Origin: Acidobacteriota bacterium
GTDB lineage: Bacteria; Acidobacteriota; Terriglobia; Bryobacterales; Bryobacteraceae
Direction: 5' to 3'
Assembly (NCBI GenBank): GCA_016871055.1
Contig: VFZW01000024.1
Coordinates: 1 to 33,200 of the forward strand
DNA length: 33,200 nt
This document shows, piece after piece, positions 25,339 through 33,200 of this stretch (the first letter of the stretch is position 1; each line of letters opens with the position of its first letter). The position numbers and the translations under genes are program-made. The notes beneath the pieces were generated by a model. That model was not told the DNA's origin, made no database searches, and worked only from the letters and a program-made list of their open reading frames with translations.

Positions 25339-26988
25339 ATGCCGAATCCCGTCGTCCATCAAGAAACGTACTTCTTCTTCCCATTCGTCATCGACAAGGA
25401 AGTTGTCGCCAGCGCGCATGGCGACTTCTGGCCGCCGCTGCGAAGTTGGATCGACGGGCTCGACGAATGGATTCGCTCGGAGAACTGCGCCACCGCTTCG
25501 CCGATCCGCACGAAGCTCGGCGGCTGGCGGCGCGCCAGCTACGAACGGTTCGATCTCGAGTCGCCCGCCTACCAGGACATGGTCTTCTTCCATCCCTTCG
25601 TGCGGCGCGTTTTCTTCGACACCAAGACCGGCGGTCAAGACACACTCATTCGCGTGTATGAGATTACCGCGCCCGAAGGCGGCCCCGTGTTGTGGCACGC
25701 CGAAGACCTTCGCAAACGCTCCTGCACCGTCGCGGTAAAAGACCTGCGGCTCTTCCTGTTCGCCAACGGCGTGGGCATTCTTTCGATCGGCGTCGAGCGT
25801 TCGGACTGCTCGGTACGCGAAGCGCTGTGGATGAACGAGATGATGCGCAAGGTCTACCCGACCAGCGGCCGCCAGCGCCGCGAAGGCCGCATCCCGTCTT
25901 ACTCGCGGTTAGTGCACGAAGGCGACATCCTGGCCGAGGAGACCTTCGAATCGGGCGCGATCGTGCAGTTTCAACCACCGCTGTCGAAGCTTGTGCAATC
26001 GCTGCTCTACTTCCTGAATTACGACGCCAACGAGTACGAGCAGATCTTCGACGAGCGCATGATTCCCTACACCTACGTCACGATCGCGCGCGATTTCGGC
26101 GAAGGCGAAAAAATTCAGATGCTGTTGAGCCGGTTGCTTTATGTCGACCGCGATGGCGAAGGATACCGCTACGATCCCGCATTCACTCGCGAGCAGATGA
26201 AAGAGCACTGCTACACGCGCTGGGCGCACGAGGGCACCTACTACGGCTTCACGCGTTATTCGAACGTCACGCTCGCTTACGAGCAAGGCACCCGCGGGCT
26301 TCATCTCGCCTCCGAGGGCGACCTCATCCAGCGCATGTTCCAAGGCCGCTACTACCTCATGGCGATCGTCGCGCTCTTCTACCGCGTCACGCTCCTCGAC
26401 TTCGCCGAGAACGTCGCGCTCGTTTCGCGCCGGCTCTATCACGATCTTGAGCTCGGAACGCTGCAACATCAAAACATGGGCATCGCCACTGATCTTCGCA
26501 GCGACTTTCTCAACTTCTGCAACTACTGGCACTTCGACGAACTCGCCAACAAAGACGAGGAGATCGAACACTTCATGATGCAGTGCAAGGCCTATCGCGT
26601 TGAAGAACTTCGCGCGCAAGTGGAGCAGGAGATCGAAAAGATGAATGCCGCGATCAACGAGTACAACCAGTTCCGGTCGACCGAAGCCGTCAACCGCCTA
26701 GCGATGCTGTCGACCATCTTCGGCGCGGGCGCGGTGATCACCGGGTTTTTCGGCATGAACTTCGGCAGCGAGTTTGCACGTTATCTGTTCAATCCCGACG
26801 GTGGCACGCACCATATTCACGACGCTGCTGTGTGGAGCGTGTCGATCATCGCGCTGACAATCGTCTTTCTCGGCGTGTGGCTCGTGGCGACCAATTGGAA
26901 CGACTACCGCGGCATTCTCCGCTTGCGCGGTTCGCGGCGCTACCGGCTTCACCGCTGGTTTAGCCTGCGCTCAGGCGGAAATCATTGA
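25339..26988 (+). CDS. CorA-like GMN-motif membrane protein with enlarged N-terminal region
   Basis: The 549-aa protein has the CorA-type end. A long stalk helix (EELRAQVEQEIEKMNAAINE, about 422-441) runs into TM1 (LAMLSTIFGAGAVITGFF) with the metal-selecting GMN at 472-474. A short loop and TM2 (VWSVSIIALTIVFLGVWLV) follow, then a basic cytoplasmic tail. The GMN motif and two-helix layout are family hallmarks of Mg/Co channels. The cytoplasmic part is about 430 residues against about 250-290 in ordinary CorA, and its first half (FFFPFVIDKEVVASAHGDFW; VFFHPFVRRVFFD) is unfamiliar to me. It lies 42 bp after cbiO, so it could belong to the same metal-transport unit. Function as an ion channel is inferred; a regulator or divergent transporter is possible. 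Confidence 0.75.
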   Translation: MPNPVVHQETYFFFPFVIDKEVVASAHGDFWPPLRSWIDGLDEWIRSENCATASPIRTKLGGWRRASYERFDLESPAYQDMVFFHPFVRRVFFDTKTGGQDTLIRVYEITAPEGGPVLWHAEDLRKRSCTVAVKDLRLFLFANGVGILSIGVERSDCSVREALWMNEMMRKVYPTSGRQRREGRIPSYSRLVHEGDILAEETFESGAIVQFQPPLSKLVQSLLYFLNYDANEYEQIFDERMIPYTYVTIARDFGEGEKIQMLLSRLLYVDRDGEGYRYDPAFTREQMKEHCYTRWAHEGTYYGFTRYSNVTLAYEQGTRGLHLASEGDLIQRMFQGRYYLMAIVALFYRVTLLDFAENVALVSRRLYHDLELGTLQHQNMGIATDLRSDFLNFCNYWHFDELANKDEEIEHFMMQCKAYRVEELRAQVEQEIEKMNAAINEYNQFRSTEAVNRLAMLSTIFGAGAVITGFFGMNFGSEFARYLFNPDGGTHHIHDAAVWSVSIIALTIVFLGVWLVATNWNDYRGILRLRGSRRYRLHRWFSLRSGGNH

Positions 26989-28554
26989 TCACTTCGCCCG
27001 CGCGAACCGGGGATTTTTCCGCGAACCGTCGATCATAATTTTCGAATACGTTCCGGCGCCGGCCTTGGAAAAAAACGGATCCACCGGCTTCAGGGCCCAT
27101 CGTTTCCAGCCGGTTTGCGTCTGCGAGACTCGCGCCTTCAACTTCACGTCGCCCTTGAATCCCAAGTGTTCGCTGTCGAGATTGTAATCCCCTTCGAGCG
27201 CCATGTCGGCGCCAGGAATCGCAAAGGTCAGATAGTCGAAGTGAATCTGCTCGTTCGCCATTTGGAACCGTCCGCTGAGGTTCGACACGACTTGGTCGAT
27301 TTCTTCGTTCTTCGGCTGTCCCTGCGCCTGGCGGCTCATCTGATCGATCTTGTCCTGAATGGCCGACTTCAAGAACTTTCCGTCCGCGATCGTGAACGTA
27401 CCGTTCAGTTTCAACTTCTCGATCACCTTGCCCGTGAGCGGCGGCACCAACACGCGCGCCTTCAAGTCGATCATCCCCGTCATGAACGTCTGGTCGCCGC
27501 GCATCGCCAGGCGCAGTACGTCCTCCAAGTGTCCGCGCTTGATGACAACATCCAAGTCCGTCGTGCGGCGCGTGTCGCCGTCGTGTTTGAGAACTCCGCC
27601 GGTCACCACCATCGCCGTCTTGCCCAGCCGCGCGTGGACCGGCGTCAACTTCGTGTTTCCATTCGTGCCGTCGATTTCGGCATTAAACCGCGCATGCAGC
27701 GGCAGCTTGTTTCCCGAGATCTTGAGCGCGAAGTCGGGCACCGTGGCTTCGCCCTTGGCGCGAAGTGCGTTCAGGCGGCCTTCGAACTTGCCCGTTGATC
27801 GCAGCGTGCCGCGAATCGCGGAGAATACCGAGAGATCGGCGTGTTCGAACAGGTAGTCGCCCGAGAGCGGCGTCTCGCCCGGTTCCTCCTTGTTCCACGG
27901 ACCGAAGCTGCCGCTGGCCGTCACATCGCCCGGCGGCTTGGCGTTGCGAATGCTGGCTTCATATCGGAAGGGCACGTTGATCCCGGCCTGTTGCAATTGG
28001 ACTTTTTTCAACTCGAACTGTAGCGGCTGCTTCGTCTTGTCTTTGGGCAGAATCGTTAGCTTCGCGTCGCCGATCAGGACCTCCTCTATCACGACGTTTG
28101 ACTTCGGCGCGCCCGTTATTTGCACCTGCCCCGTTTGCAGCGCGGGCCGCTCTCCCTTGGGCGGAATCACAATCTCGACGCCTTCCAGCACCACGCGCTT
28201 GACGTTCTTGTCGCGGTCGAACAGCTTGCCCAGATCCAACTCAAAGCGCATCGATTTCATGCGCAATAGCGGATCGGCGCCTTTGCGGACCGAGATGCCG
28301 CTGCCCGTAACGTTCGCCATCGTGCCCACGCCCTTGGTCAGATATAGTTTGATCGGCGAGAATCCCGGGAGTTCGACGTTGAACTGCTCCAACTCCACAT
28401 CGGCGCCGTATCGATCGCGCATGTAACCCACCGCTTGCTCGCGAATGTACGGAGAGATTTTGTGGATGTAGTTCGACGCGAGATAAAAAAGCACACCGGC
28501 GCCGATAGCCGGAACCGCTACGATCCCTCCGATCCAGAGTAACTTCCGCTTCAT
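26989..28554 (-). CDS. AsmA-family envelope protein
   Basis: This 521-aa protein has an N-terminal membrane anchor (LLWIGGIVAVPAIGAGVLFYL) and a long beta-rich periplasmic body. The AsmA pattern is visible early (SPYIREQAVGYMRDRYG, then ADVELEQFNVELPGF) and late (KLNGTFTIADGKFLKSAIQD; LSGRFQMANEQIHFDYLTF; DMALEGDYNLDSEHLGFKGD), as in AsmA-like C-terminal domains. AsmA proteins bridge or influence lipid transport between inner and outer membranes. The ATG overlaps the xylanase stop (ATGA), so it is translated from that message. It is convergent with the CorA-like gene with no gap between stops. Confidence 0.85.
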   Translation of the reverse strand: MKRKLLWIGGIVAVPAIGAGVLFYLASNYIHKISPYIREQAVGYMRDRYGADVELEQFNVELPGFSPIKLYLTKGVGTMANVTGSGISVRKGADPLLRMKSMRFELDLGKLFDRDKNVKRVVLEGVEIVIPPKGERPALQTGQVQITGAPKSNVVIEEVLIGDAKLTILPKDKTKQPLQFELKKVQLQQAGINVPFRYEASIRNAKPPGDVTASGSFGPWNKEEPGETPLSGDYLFEHADLSVFSAIRGTLRSTGKFEGRLNALRAKGEATVPDFALKISGNKLPLHARFNAEIDGTNGNTKLTPVHARLGKTAMVVTGGVLKHDGDTRRTTDLDVVIKRGHLEDVLRLAMRGDQTFMTGMIDLKARVLVPPLTGKVIEKLKLNGTFTIADGKFLKSAIQDKIDQMSRQAQGQPKNEEIDQVVSNLSGRFQMANEQIHFDYLTFAIPGADMALEGDYNLDSEHLGFKGDVKLKARVSQTQTGWKRWALKPVDPFFSKAGAGTYSKIMIDGSRKNPRFARAK

Positions 28555-30260
28555 GGAGTGATATCGATTATGACGCCATCGGCGCCCATTTTCGCCGTCA
28601 CCGTCTTTGATCGATCGCCCGCGCGGGCCGTTACCTCATATTCGCCATGAAACCCGCGAACGATTGCCGCGCCGTTCTTGTCCGATTTCAGGTCCGCGTT
28701 CGTCCACCACTGCTTATAGACCATCTCGCGCCACACATCGAAGTTTGGCTTCGTCGACCAATCGCGGCGGAACATCGCACAGCGAGGCCTCCAGTGGCGG
28801 CCCTCCCAGAAGCCCCACATCAGGAACGCGTTCGCCGATGGGTGGCTGAAAAACGTGATCAGCAGATCGCGCGTGAATCGGGCCTGCAGCGCCTCGTCGG
28901 CTGTGTCGAAGTCGAACTCGGTGATTTCGATCGGCTTGTTGAAGACCGCGAAGCGATCGAGAATGCGGAGCATCTGCTCGGGCGGCGTGGGCCCGCTGAA
29001 ATGTCCTTGCATGCCGATGCCATCCACGGGCGTGCCGAGCGAATCGAGATACGAAATGGTCTGGTAGTAGTGATTGCGGTGCGCCAAGTTGCCGCCGCCG
29101 GCGGACAGGATGTTGTAGTCGTTGATGTACAACTTGGCCGCCGGATCGCCCCTTTGCGCGAGACGGAACCACGCCGACATCTCCTCATCGCCGAGGATGC
29201 GTTGGAGGTCGCGATTCGTGTACGGCTCGTTCAACACATCCCAGTCTTCGAGTTCGCCCGCGGTCGCCCGCGTCACTTCCGAAATGTGATCGCGCACGCG
29301 CGCACGCAACGCCTCCGTGTTGTTTTCCAGTGTCCGCACGCTCGCCGGCAGATATTGCCAGCCCGGCCACACGAGGTTGTGTCCGCGAATCCGGGAGATT
29401 CCGTTCTGCTTCAGCCACCGTATCCCATCGAGCGGCCTCTGGCGGTTCTGTTCCCACTGCGGCCACTTCAAATCGTTCTCGAACACAACCATGTTGAAGT
29501 TCGCCAACACAGCTTCGCGATAACGCTGACTATCGGTGCTCGTGCCGAGCAGTTGATCGGCGGCCACGGCGGTGCCCCAGCCAAACGCGTGCCGCTTCAT
29601 GCGCACCTCGACCGCGGCGTCTTCGATCGGCTTGCCGTTCTCGTCGCGAACGTTCACCGTTAGATCGGCCTTGCGCAACTTATCGATACGCTCCACGGCG
29701 GCTTTGCGCCACTCGGCGTCGTGGTCCGCTCCTTCGTAGAACGGATCGACGCCAACGTCGGCGGGCGTCGCCTCCGTGCCGTAATTGATCAGCGTGATGT
29801 TCGACACTTCGACGGTCTGCACCTGCTGGCCCATCCAGAAATCGACGAAGTAGTCGTTGCCCTGATACGTCTCCGTCATCCGAAATGCGATTTTGACGGC
29901 GCGCGATTGCGCGGTCGACAAAACCGGCTGCGCGTACGACTTCGTGAATGGCGAGACCGCCTGCTCGACGTTCAGGCGCGTCGAACACTCCTCGGGCGCA
30001 AGGCACCGGATGTTGAACGCCGCTACCACCAGATCGTTGCGCTGCGCCGGAACCGGAATGCGAGCGCGGATTCGCATCGCCCACTCGGTCGACGCCGGCG
30101 CGTTTGGCGGAATGGAGATCGTCGTCAGTCGCCACGTGTCGCCGTCGCGCTCGGCTCGGCCGGCGGTCTCGCCCGATGTCGGGCCGCTGTAGACGAAGAC
30201 CGGCCGCAGATCGGTTTGCGCGAAGGCGGCCATCGCCGACACTAAGAACAGAGATCGCAT
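28551..30260 (-). CDS. Secreted GH10 endo-1,4-beta-xylanase
   Basis: The 569-aa enzyme has signal peptide MRSLFLVSAMAAFA cut before Gln15. A beta-sandwich, carbohydrate-binding-like region at about 16-190 follows (for example AFRMTETYQGNDYFVDFWMG). The GH10 barrel spans about 195-530: FGWGTAVAADQL, GHNLVWPGW at 293-301, acid/base Glu345 in WDVLNEPY, YINDYN at 378-383, GMQGHF at 416-421, and nucleophile Glu448 in EITEFDFD. All catalytic residues are present. It should cut xylan chains outside the cytoplasm. The ATG overlaps the stop of the lactamase-fold gene by one base (TAATG), and its own stop overlaps the AsmA gene, so three unrelated functions share one translated chain. Confidence 0.93.
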   Translation of the reverse strand: MRSLFLVSAMAAFAQTDLRPVFVYSGPTSGETAGRAERDGDTWRLTTISIPPNAPASTEWAMRIRARIPVPAQRNDLVVAAFNIRCLAPEECSTRLNVEQAVSPFTKSYAQPVLSTAQSRAVKIAFRMTETYQGNDYFVDFWMGQQVQTVEVSNITLINYGTEATPADVGVDPFYEGADHDAEWRKAAVERIDKLRKADLTVNVRDENGKPIEDAAVEVRMKRHAFGWGTAVAADQLLGTSTDSQRYREAVLANFNMVVFENDLKWPQWEQNRQRPLDGIRWLKQNGISRIRGHNLVWPGWQYLPASVRTLENNTEALRARVRDHISEVTRATAGELEDWDVLNEPYTNRDLQRILGDEEMSAWFRLAQRGDPAAKLYINDYNILSAGGGNLAHRNHYYQTISYLDSLGTPVDGIGMQGHFSGPTPPEQMLRILDRFAVFNKPIEITEFDFDTADEALQARFTRDLLITFFSHPSANAFLMWGFWEGRHWRPRCAMFRRDWSTKPNFDVWREMVYKQWWTNADLKSDKNGAAIVRGFHGEYEVTARAGDRSKTVTAKMGADGVIIDITP

Positions 30261-31069
30261 TACGGATTGGCGCGCTTCTGCCGCTCGAATTCCTCGTTGA
30301 ACGCTTTTCCCTTCTCGTCAACGTAGGCCTTGTAGCCCGCGGGATCGATGAACGGATTCGGCCCTTTGCCGATCCTGGCGTACTTGCCCTCGCCGTCATA
30401 GAACTGCGGGTGCGCGCCGAGAAAGATGTCGCACTTCAGCGCACGCAGTTTCTTGAAGCTGTTGCGATAGTCGTCGGCGATCAACGGATAACTCGCGTTC
30501 TTCCACAACAGATAACCGGGGTTGTAGCCGACGCTGCAAACAATCACGACGTCGTAACTCTTACCACCTTCGCTTGCCTTCATCGACCATGTCGTGCAGC
30601 CGTTCGTATGCCCCGCCGTGAGATGCGCCTTTAGGGTCGTGCCGCCGAGTTTGACCTCGTCGCCGTCTTTCAGAACCTTGTCGATCGGATGCGGCTCGCC
30701 GAGCGCCATGCGCCGCAACAGCGGGACATCCTGCTCGAGCGCCATCACCTGCGCGCCGCCGGTGAGCCCTTTCAGCATCGCATCGGCCTCCATGTGATCG
30801 CGGTGCGCATGGCTGCCGAGGATGATTTTGATATCGGAGATCTTGAAGCCGAGCTTTTCGATATTCGCGCGCAGCTGCGGCACCGTGGATTCGAAATCGC
30901 TGTTGATCAAAATATGCCCGGCGCTCGTGGTGATCAGAAACGTCGACAACTCCGCGGTGCCAATTGAGTAGACGTTGCCGATAACCTTGTGCGCGGGGAA
31001 CGGCTTGTTCCATTCGCGTTGGGCGAAAAGCGAGGCGCTAACGGCGAGAAGGAGAATTGCACGGGCCAT
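30260..31069 (-). CDS. Exported metallo-beta-lactamase fold hydrolase, subclass B3 type
   Basis: The 269-aa protein has signal peptide MARAILLLAVSASLFA cut before Gln17. The zinc ligands fit subclass B3: HAHRDH at 87-92 (His116, His118, Asp120, His121 in standard numbering), His154 in AGHTNGCTTW, and His220 in GAHPQFYD. The DGG-type loop is replaced by INSDFE. B3 enzymes hydrolyse penicillins and carbapenems, and soil bacteria carry many; an acyl-homoserine or other ester substrate is possible. It starts 47 bp after the asparaginase gene stops on the same strand, and ends in the xylanase start codon. The activity is inferred from motifs only. Confidence 0.9.
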   Translation of the reverse strand: MARAILLLAVSASLFAQREWNKPFPAHKVIGNVYSIGTAELSTFLITTSAGHILINSDFESTVPQLRANIEKLGFKISDIKIILGSHAHRDHMEADAMLKGLTGGAQVMALEQDVPLLRRMALGEPHPIDKVLKDGDEVKLGGTTLKAHLTAGHTNGCTTWSMKASEGGKSYDVVIVCSVGYNPGYLLWKNASYPLIADDYRNSFKKLRALKCDIFLGAHPQFYDGEGKYARIGKGPNPFIDPAGYKAYVDEKGKAFNEEFERQKRANP

Positions 31070-31116
31070 TGGTTGATTATGGCGCGGTTCCAGTCGCGAG
31101 GGCCACCGCCCGAACG

Positions 31117-32181
31117 CTACTTCCGTTCGTACAGATACACGCAGTTTTCCAGGCGGCTATTCCCACTGCCATCGTTAACCGCAAACTGCCGCGATACAAA
31201 GCCGGTCCGCCGCAACTGCCCGTTCCACAGCGATCCGCCGGCGTAAGTGCCATCTTTCCGCAATGCGTAGAAGTTGATATCAAACTTCGTCAGCCGCGCC
31301 TTGTCGTCATTGAAGTTGCGCGAAATGCGTTTCAACACATCGAGCACCGCGTCCTTCGGCGTCATGCCGTGCCGCATGTTTTCGACGATCGAATGCGCGC
31401 CGGCCACGCGAATGTTCTCCTCGCCGCGCCCGGTGGATCCCGCCGCGCCCACGTCCTGATCGACATAGAGGCCCGCGCCGATAATCGGCGAATCGCCCAC
31501 GCGGCCAGGTATCTTCCACGCCAACCCGCTGGTCGTCGTGCAGCCGCTCATCTCGCCTTTCGCGTTCAGCGCCAGACAGTTGATCGTCCCTGTTGGCGGG
31601 TTCTTGGCGCGGCCCCACGCATACGCGAGCAACTCATCGGACGCCTCGGGAAAAAGCCGGCGCAGCACCATCGGGGCATCGACGCCGTCGGTCCAATTCG
31701 GCAGGTGCGACTTCTTCCACGCCAGCCACGCCAGCCGCGATTTCTCCGTCAGCAGGTTCTCTTCCGCGAACCCCATCGACTTCGCGAACCGCAGCGCGCC
31801 TTCGCCAACCAGCATGATGTGGTCGGTCTCAGTCATCACAAGCTTCGCGACCTTCGACGGATTCTTGATGTTCCGAATCGACGCCACGCTGCCCGCGCGG
31901 CGTGACGGCCCGTGCATCACCGAGGCGTCCAGTTCGACGACGCCCTCTTCATTCGGCAGCCCGCCATAGCCCACCGAATCGTCGTTCGGATCGTTCTCGT
32001 TTACGTTGACGCCGGCGATGACGGCGTCGAGCGTGTCCTTGTTCGCGCGCATATGCGCCATCGCGATATTGCAACACTCAATGCCATTCGCGCTTGAGAT
32101 GACGATGTTCTTCGCGCCGCCCGGCTGCGCCGCCGCGGGCATCGCCGCGGCTCCCACGATCCAACTTCTCCGGCTCCACAT
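31117..32181 (-). CDS. Exported glycosylasparaginase/isoaspartyl-peptidase-like Ntn hydrolase
   Basis: The 354-aa protein carries an Arg-rich, Tat-like signal MWSRRSWIVGAAAMPAAA cut before Gln19. The Ntn-hydrolase body matches N4-(beta-N-acetylglucosaminyl)-L-asparaginase. VGYGGLPNEEGVVELDA comes early; the self-cleavage site GTIN puts the nucleophile at Thr199; and GRVGDSPIIGAGLYVD is the conserved substrate segment. Autoproteolysis before Thr199 would give alpha and beta chains. The residue before the nucleophile is Gly rather than the Asp of human AGA, and Asn replaces the following Gly of HDTIG, as I recall for many bacterial members. It would hydrolyse Asn-linked sugars or isoaspartyl peptides in the periplasm. 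It starts 29 bp from the divergent FxLYD-like gene. Confidence 0.9.
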   Translation of the reverse strand: MWSRRSWIVGAAAMPAAAQPGGAKNIVISSANGIECCNIAMAHMRANKDTLDAVIAGVNVNENDPNDDSVGYGGLPNEEGVVELDASVMHGPSRRAGSVASIRNIKNPSKVAKLVMTETDHIMLVGEGALRFAKSMGFAEENLLTEKSRLAWLAWKKSHLPNWTDGVDAPMVLRRLFPEASDELLAYAWGRAKNPPTGTINCLALNAKGEMSGCTTTSGLAWKIPGRVGDSPIIGAGLYVDQDVGAAGSTGRGEENIRVAGAHSIVENMRHGMTPKDAVLDVLKRISRNFNDDKARLTKFDINFYALRKDGTYAGGSLWNGQLRRTGFVSRQFAVNDGSGNSRLENCVYLYERK

Positions 32182-32210
32182 AGCGAGGGACCTCCGTTAC
32201 ACTGTTGAGA

Positions 32211-32615
32211 ATGTCCACGGCTTTCCGGTTCGGCGCCGCGTTGGTGCTGATTGCAACATTGTTGTATCCGCAGGCGAAGAAAAGCAAGAAGCCCAAAGCG
32301 CCGGATGCGGTTCTCGAGAAGATCGAAATCAAGCGCGAGGGCGAAATCATCCTGCTCGACGGCGTGATTCGTAACACGTCCATCAAGCCAATCCGAGGCA
32401 TGGTGCTGCACTTCGAGTTCTTCGCGCCGAACAAGAAATCGCTGGCGGTCATGAACGGGCCGATCGAATCGGCCATCGTCGAACCGGACGAGCAAGCCGA
32501 GTTCCGGCTGCAAGTCAAAGCCCCGACGACCGCCGTTTCGCTCGTCGTTGAAGCGCGTGACAGAGATCAAAAAGACCTGGTGATCGACAAAAACGGGCCC
32601 TATCCGATCGAATAG
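32211..32615 (+). CDS. Small exported FxLYD-like protein
   Basis: The start is ATG 32211; TTG 32205 is in frame but adds only two residues. The 134-aa product has a hydrophobic leader (FGAALVLIATLLYP) and a lysine-rich linker (KKSKKPKAPD). A beta-sandwich follows at about 33-125 (REGEIILLDGVIRNTSIKPI; GMVLHFEFFAPNKKSL; EPDEQAEFRLQVKAP). The pattern of a strand, NTS, a glycine turn, then V-L-F-FFA resembles FxLYD domains. Role unknown; such domains are usually extracellular. It is 24 bp before the cyclophilin gene, so probably co-transcribed. Confidence 0.7.
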   Translation: MSTAFRFGAALVLIATLLYPQAKKSKKPKAPDAVLEKIEIKREGEIILLDGVIRNTSIKPIRGMVLHFEFFAPNKKSLAVMNGPIESAIVEPDEQAEFRLQVKAPTTAVSLVVEARDRDQKDLVIDKNGPYPIE

Positions 32616-32639
32616 CGACGGTACAATGAAAACAACGTC

Positions 32640-33200
32640 ATGAAGTCTCGCTACCTACTGGCCGCTCTAATGCTGCCGTCTCTTCTGCAAGGCCAGTCGG
32701 CAAATCCGACGGTCCGTTTCACTACCAGCAATTGGGGCGACATCGACGTCGAACTCTTTGCCGACACCGCACCTCGAACTGTGGCGAACTTCTTGAACTA
32801 TGTGCGCCGCGGAGACTACAACAACACATTCATCCATAGAGCTGTGTCCGTCGGCATCAGTGTCATACAGGGCGGTGGTTTCACTATGAAAGGAAGTACT
32901 TTCGCTGAGATAAAGTCCGATCCGCCGATTGCTGATGAATTTCGTACGCCAAACACCCGTGGAACCATCGCGATGGCGAAGACGAGCCAGCCGAACTCTG
33001 CAACCAACCAGTGGTTCTTCAATGTCGCGAACAACTCGTCGAGTCTCGACCGGCAAAATTTTTCGGTTTTCGGTCGAATCATTAATCCGGGCGGGCTGGC
33101 GGCAATGAACGATATATGGAACCTCCCCAGATTCGCCATCGGCCCAGGTTTTGAAGGTACCCCAATGGTGAATTTCCAGCCAGGTGTCACGACGGTTACC
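32640..33200 (+). CDS. Cyclophilin-type peptidyl-prolyl cis-trans isomerase, partial (runs off the end)
   Basis: The frame opens at ATG 32640 and stays open for 187 codons to the window edge. The leader MKSRYLLAALMLPSLLQG suggests export. The cyclophilin core is clear: TAPRTVANFLNYVRRGDYNN, TFIHRAV with the catalytic-pocket Arg, IQGGGFTM, GTIAMAK, PNSATNQWFFNVANN, and FSVFGRI. Missing residues were not noticed in the visible part. It assists folding in the periplasm by isomerising Xaa-Pro bonds. The C-terminus, and any extra domain after the core, lies outside the window. Base composition is somewhat less GC-rich than that of its neighbours. Confidence 0.92.
   Translation, partial: MKSRYLLAALMLPSLLQGQSANPTVRFTTSNWGDIDVELFADTAPRTVANFLNYVRRGDYNNTFIHRAVSVGISVIQGGGFTMKGSTFAEIKSDPPIADEFRTPNTRGTIAMAKTSQPNSATNQWFFNVANNSSSLDRQNFSVFGRIINPGGLAAMNDIWNLPRFAIGPGFEGTPMVNFQPGVTTVT

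Overview
The window looks like a piece of an Acidobacteriota chromosome, most likely the Bryobacterales/Solibacter branch. The reasons are: two very long Oar-type TonB-dependent receptors with a carboxypeptidase-regulatory domain; a Kelch protein with a C-terminal domain of the kind catalogued as TIGR03437 ('Solibacter uncharacterized C-terminal domain'); an ECF sigma factor overlapping a Ser/Thr kinase; a DUF1549/DUF1553 plus DUF1501 pair; and high GC with tight gene packing. The taxonomic call is inference from gene content. No rRNA, CRISPR array, transposase or prophage gene was seen.

Layout. 1-390: AT-rich leader, then a small frameshifted gene. 390-3830 (-): TonB-dependent receptor 1. 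3891-3966: tRNA-Ile(CAU). 3923-4621 (-): hypothetical protein whose 3' end runs into the tRNA. 4743-8360 (+): tight chain hipB, hipA, secreted Kelch protein, 96-aa protein and 53-aa single-pass membrane protein. 8357-11673 (-): ECF sigma factor overlapping a Ser/Thr kinase with a TPR-like C-terminal half that is cut by an in-frame stop. 11794-16426 (+): TonB-dependent receptor 2 with a good promoter, 3' hairpins and a TPR protein. 16413-20849 (-): DUF1549/1553 cytochrome-type protein, DUF1501 protein, then a VapBC-type toxin-antitoxin pair. 20931-21413 (-): SixA phosphatase. 21461-22678 (+): O-antigen ligase/polymerase-like membrane protein, overlapping acpS (-) at its 3' end. 23041-25296 (+): Co/Ni ECF transporter CbiM(N)-CbiQ-CbiO. 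25339-26988 (+): large CorA-like GMN-motif membrane protein. 26989-31069 (-): AsmA-like protein, GH10 xylanase and class B3 metallo-beta-lactamase fold protein, translationally coupled. 31117-32181 (-): glycosylasparaginase-type Ntn hydrolase. 32211-33200 (+): small FxLYD-like secreted protein and a cyclophilin that runs off the window.

How genes work together. The sigma factor and kinase form a probable phosphorylation-controlled transcription switch, divergent from the receptor 2/TPR pair. The ECF transporter and the CorA-like protein suggest a divalent-metal uptake block. The xylanase, lactamase-fold protein, AsmA protein, receptors and cytochrome/DUF1501 pair fit a polymer-degrading heterotroph with a large exported proteome.

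The most notable observations are: the premature stop in the kinase; a 53-aa membrane microprotein; a hipB promoter with two direct repeats, the second covering the start codon, and a probable leaderless transcript; a CorA-like protein with a greatly enlarged N-terminal region beside a cobalt/nickel transporter; and a strong tendency for predicted signal peptides in this window to end in Ala|Gln, which would give pyroglutamate-capable N-termini. I did not find a clearly new defence or mobile system.
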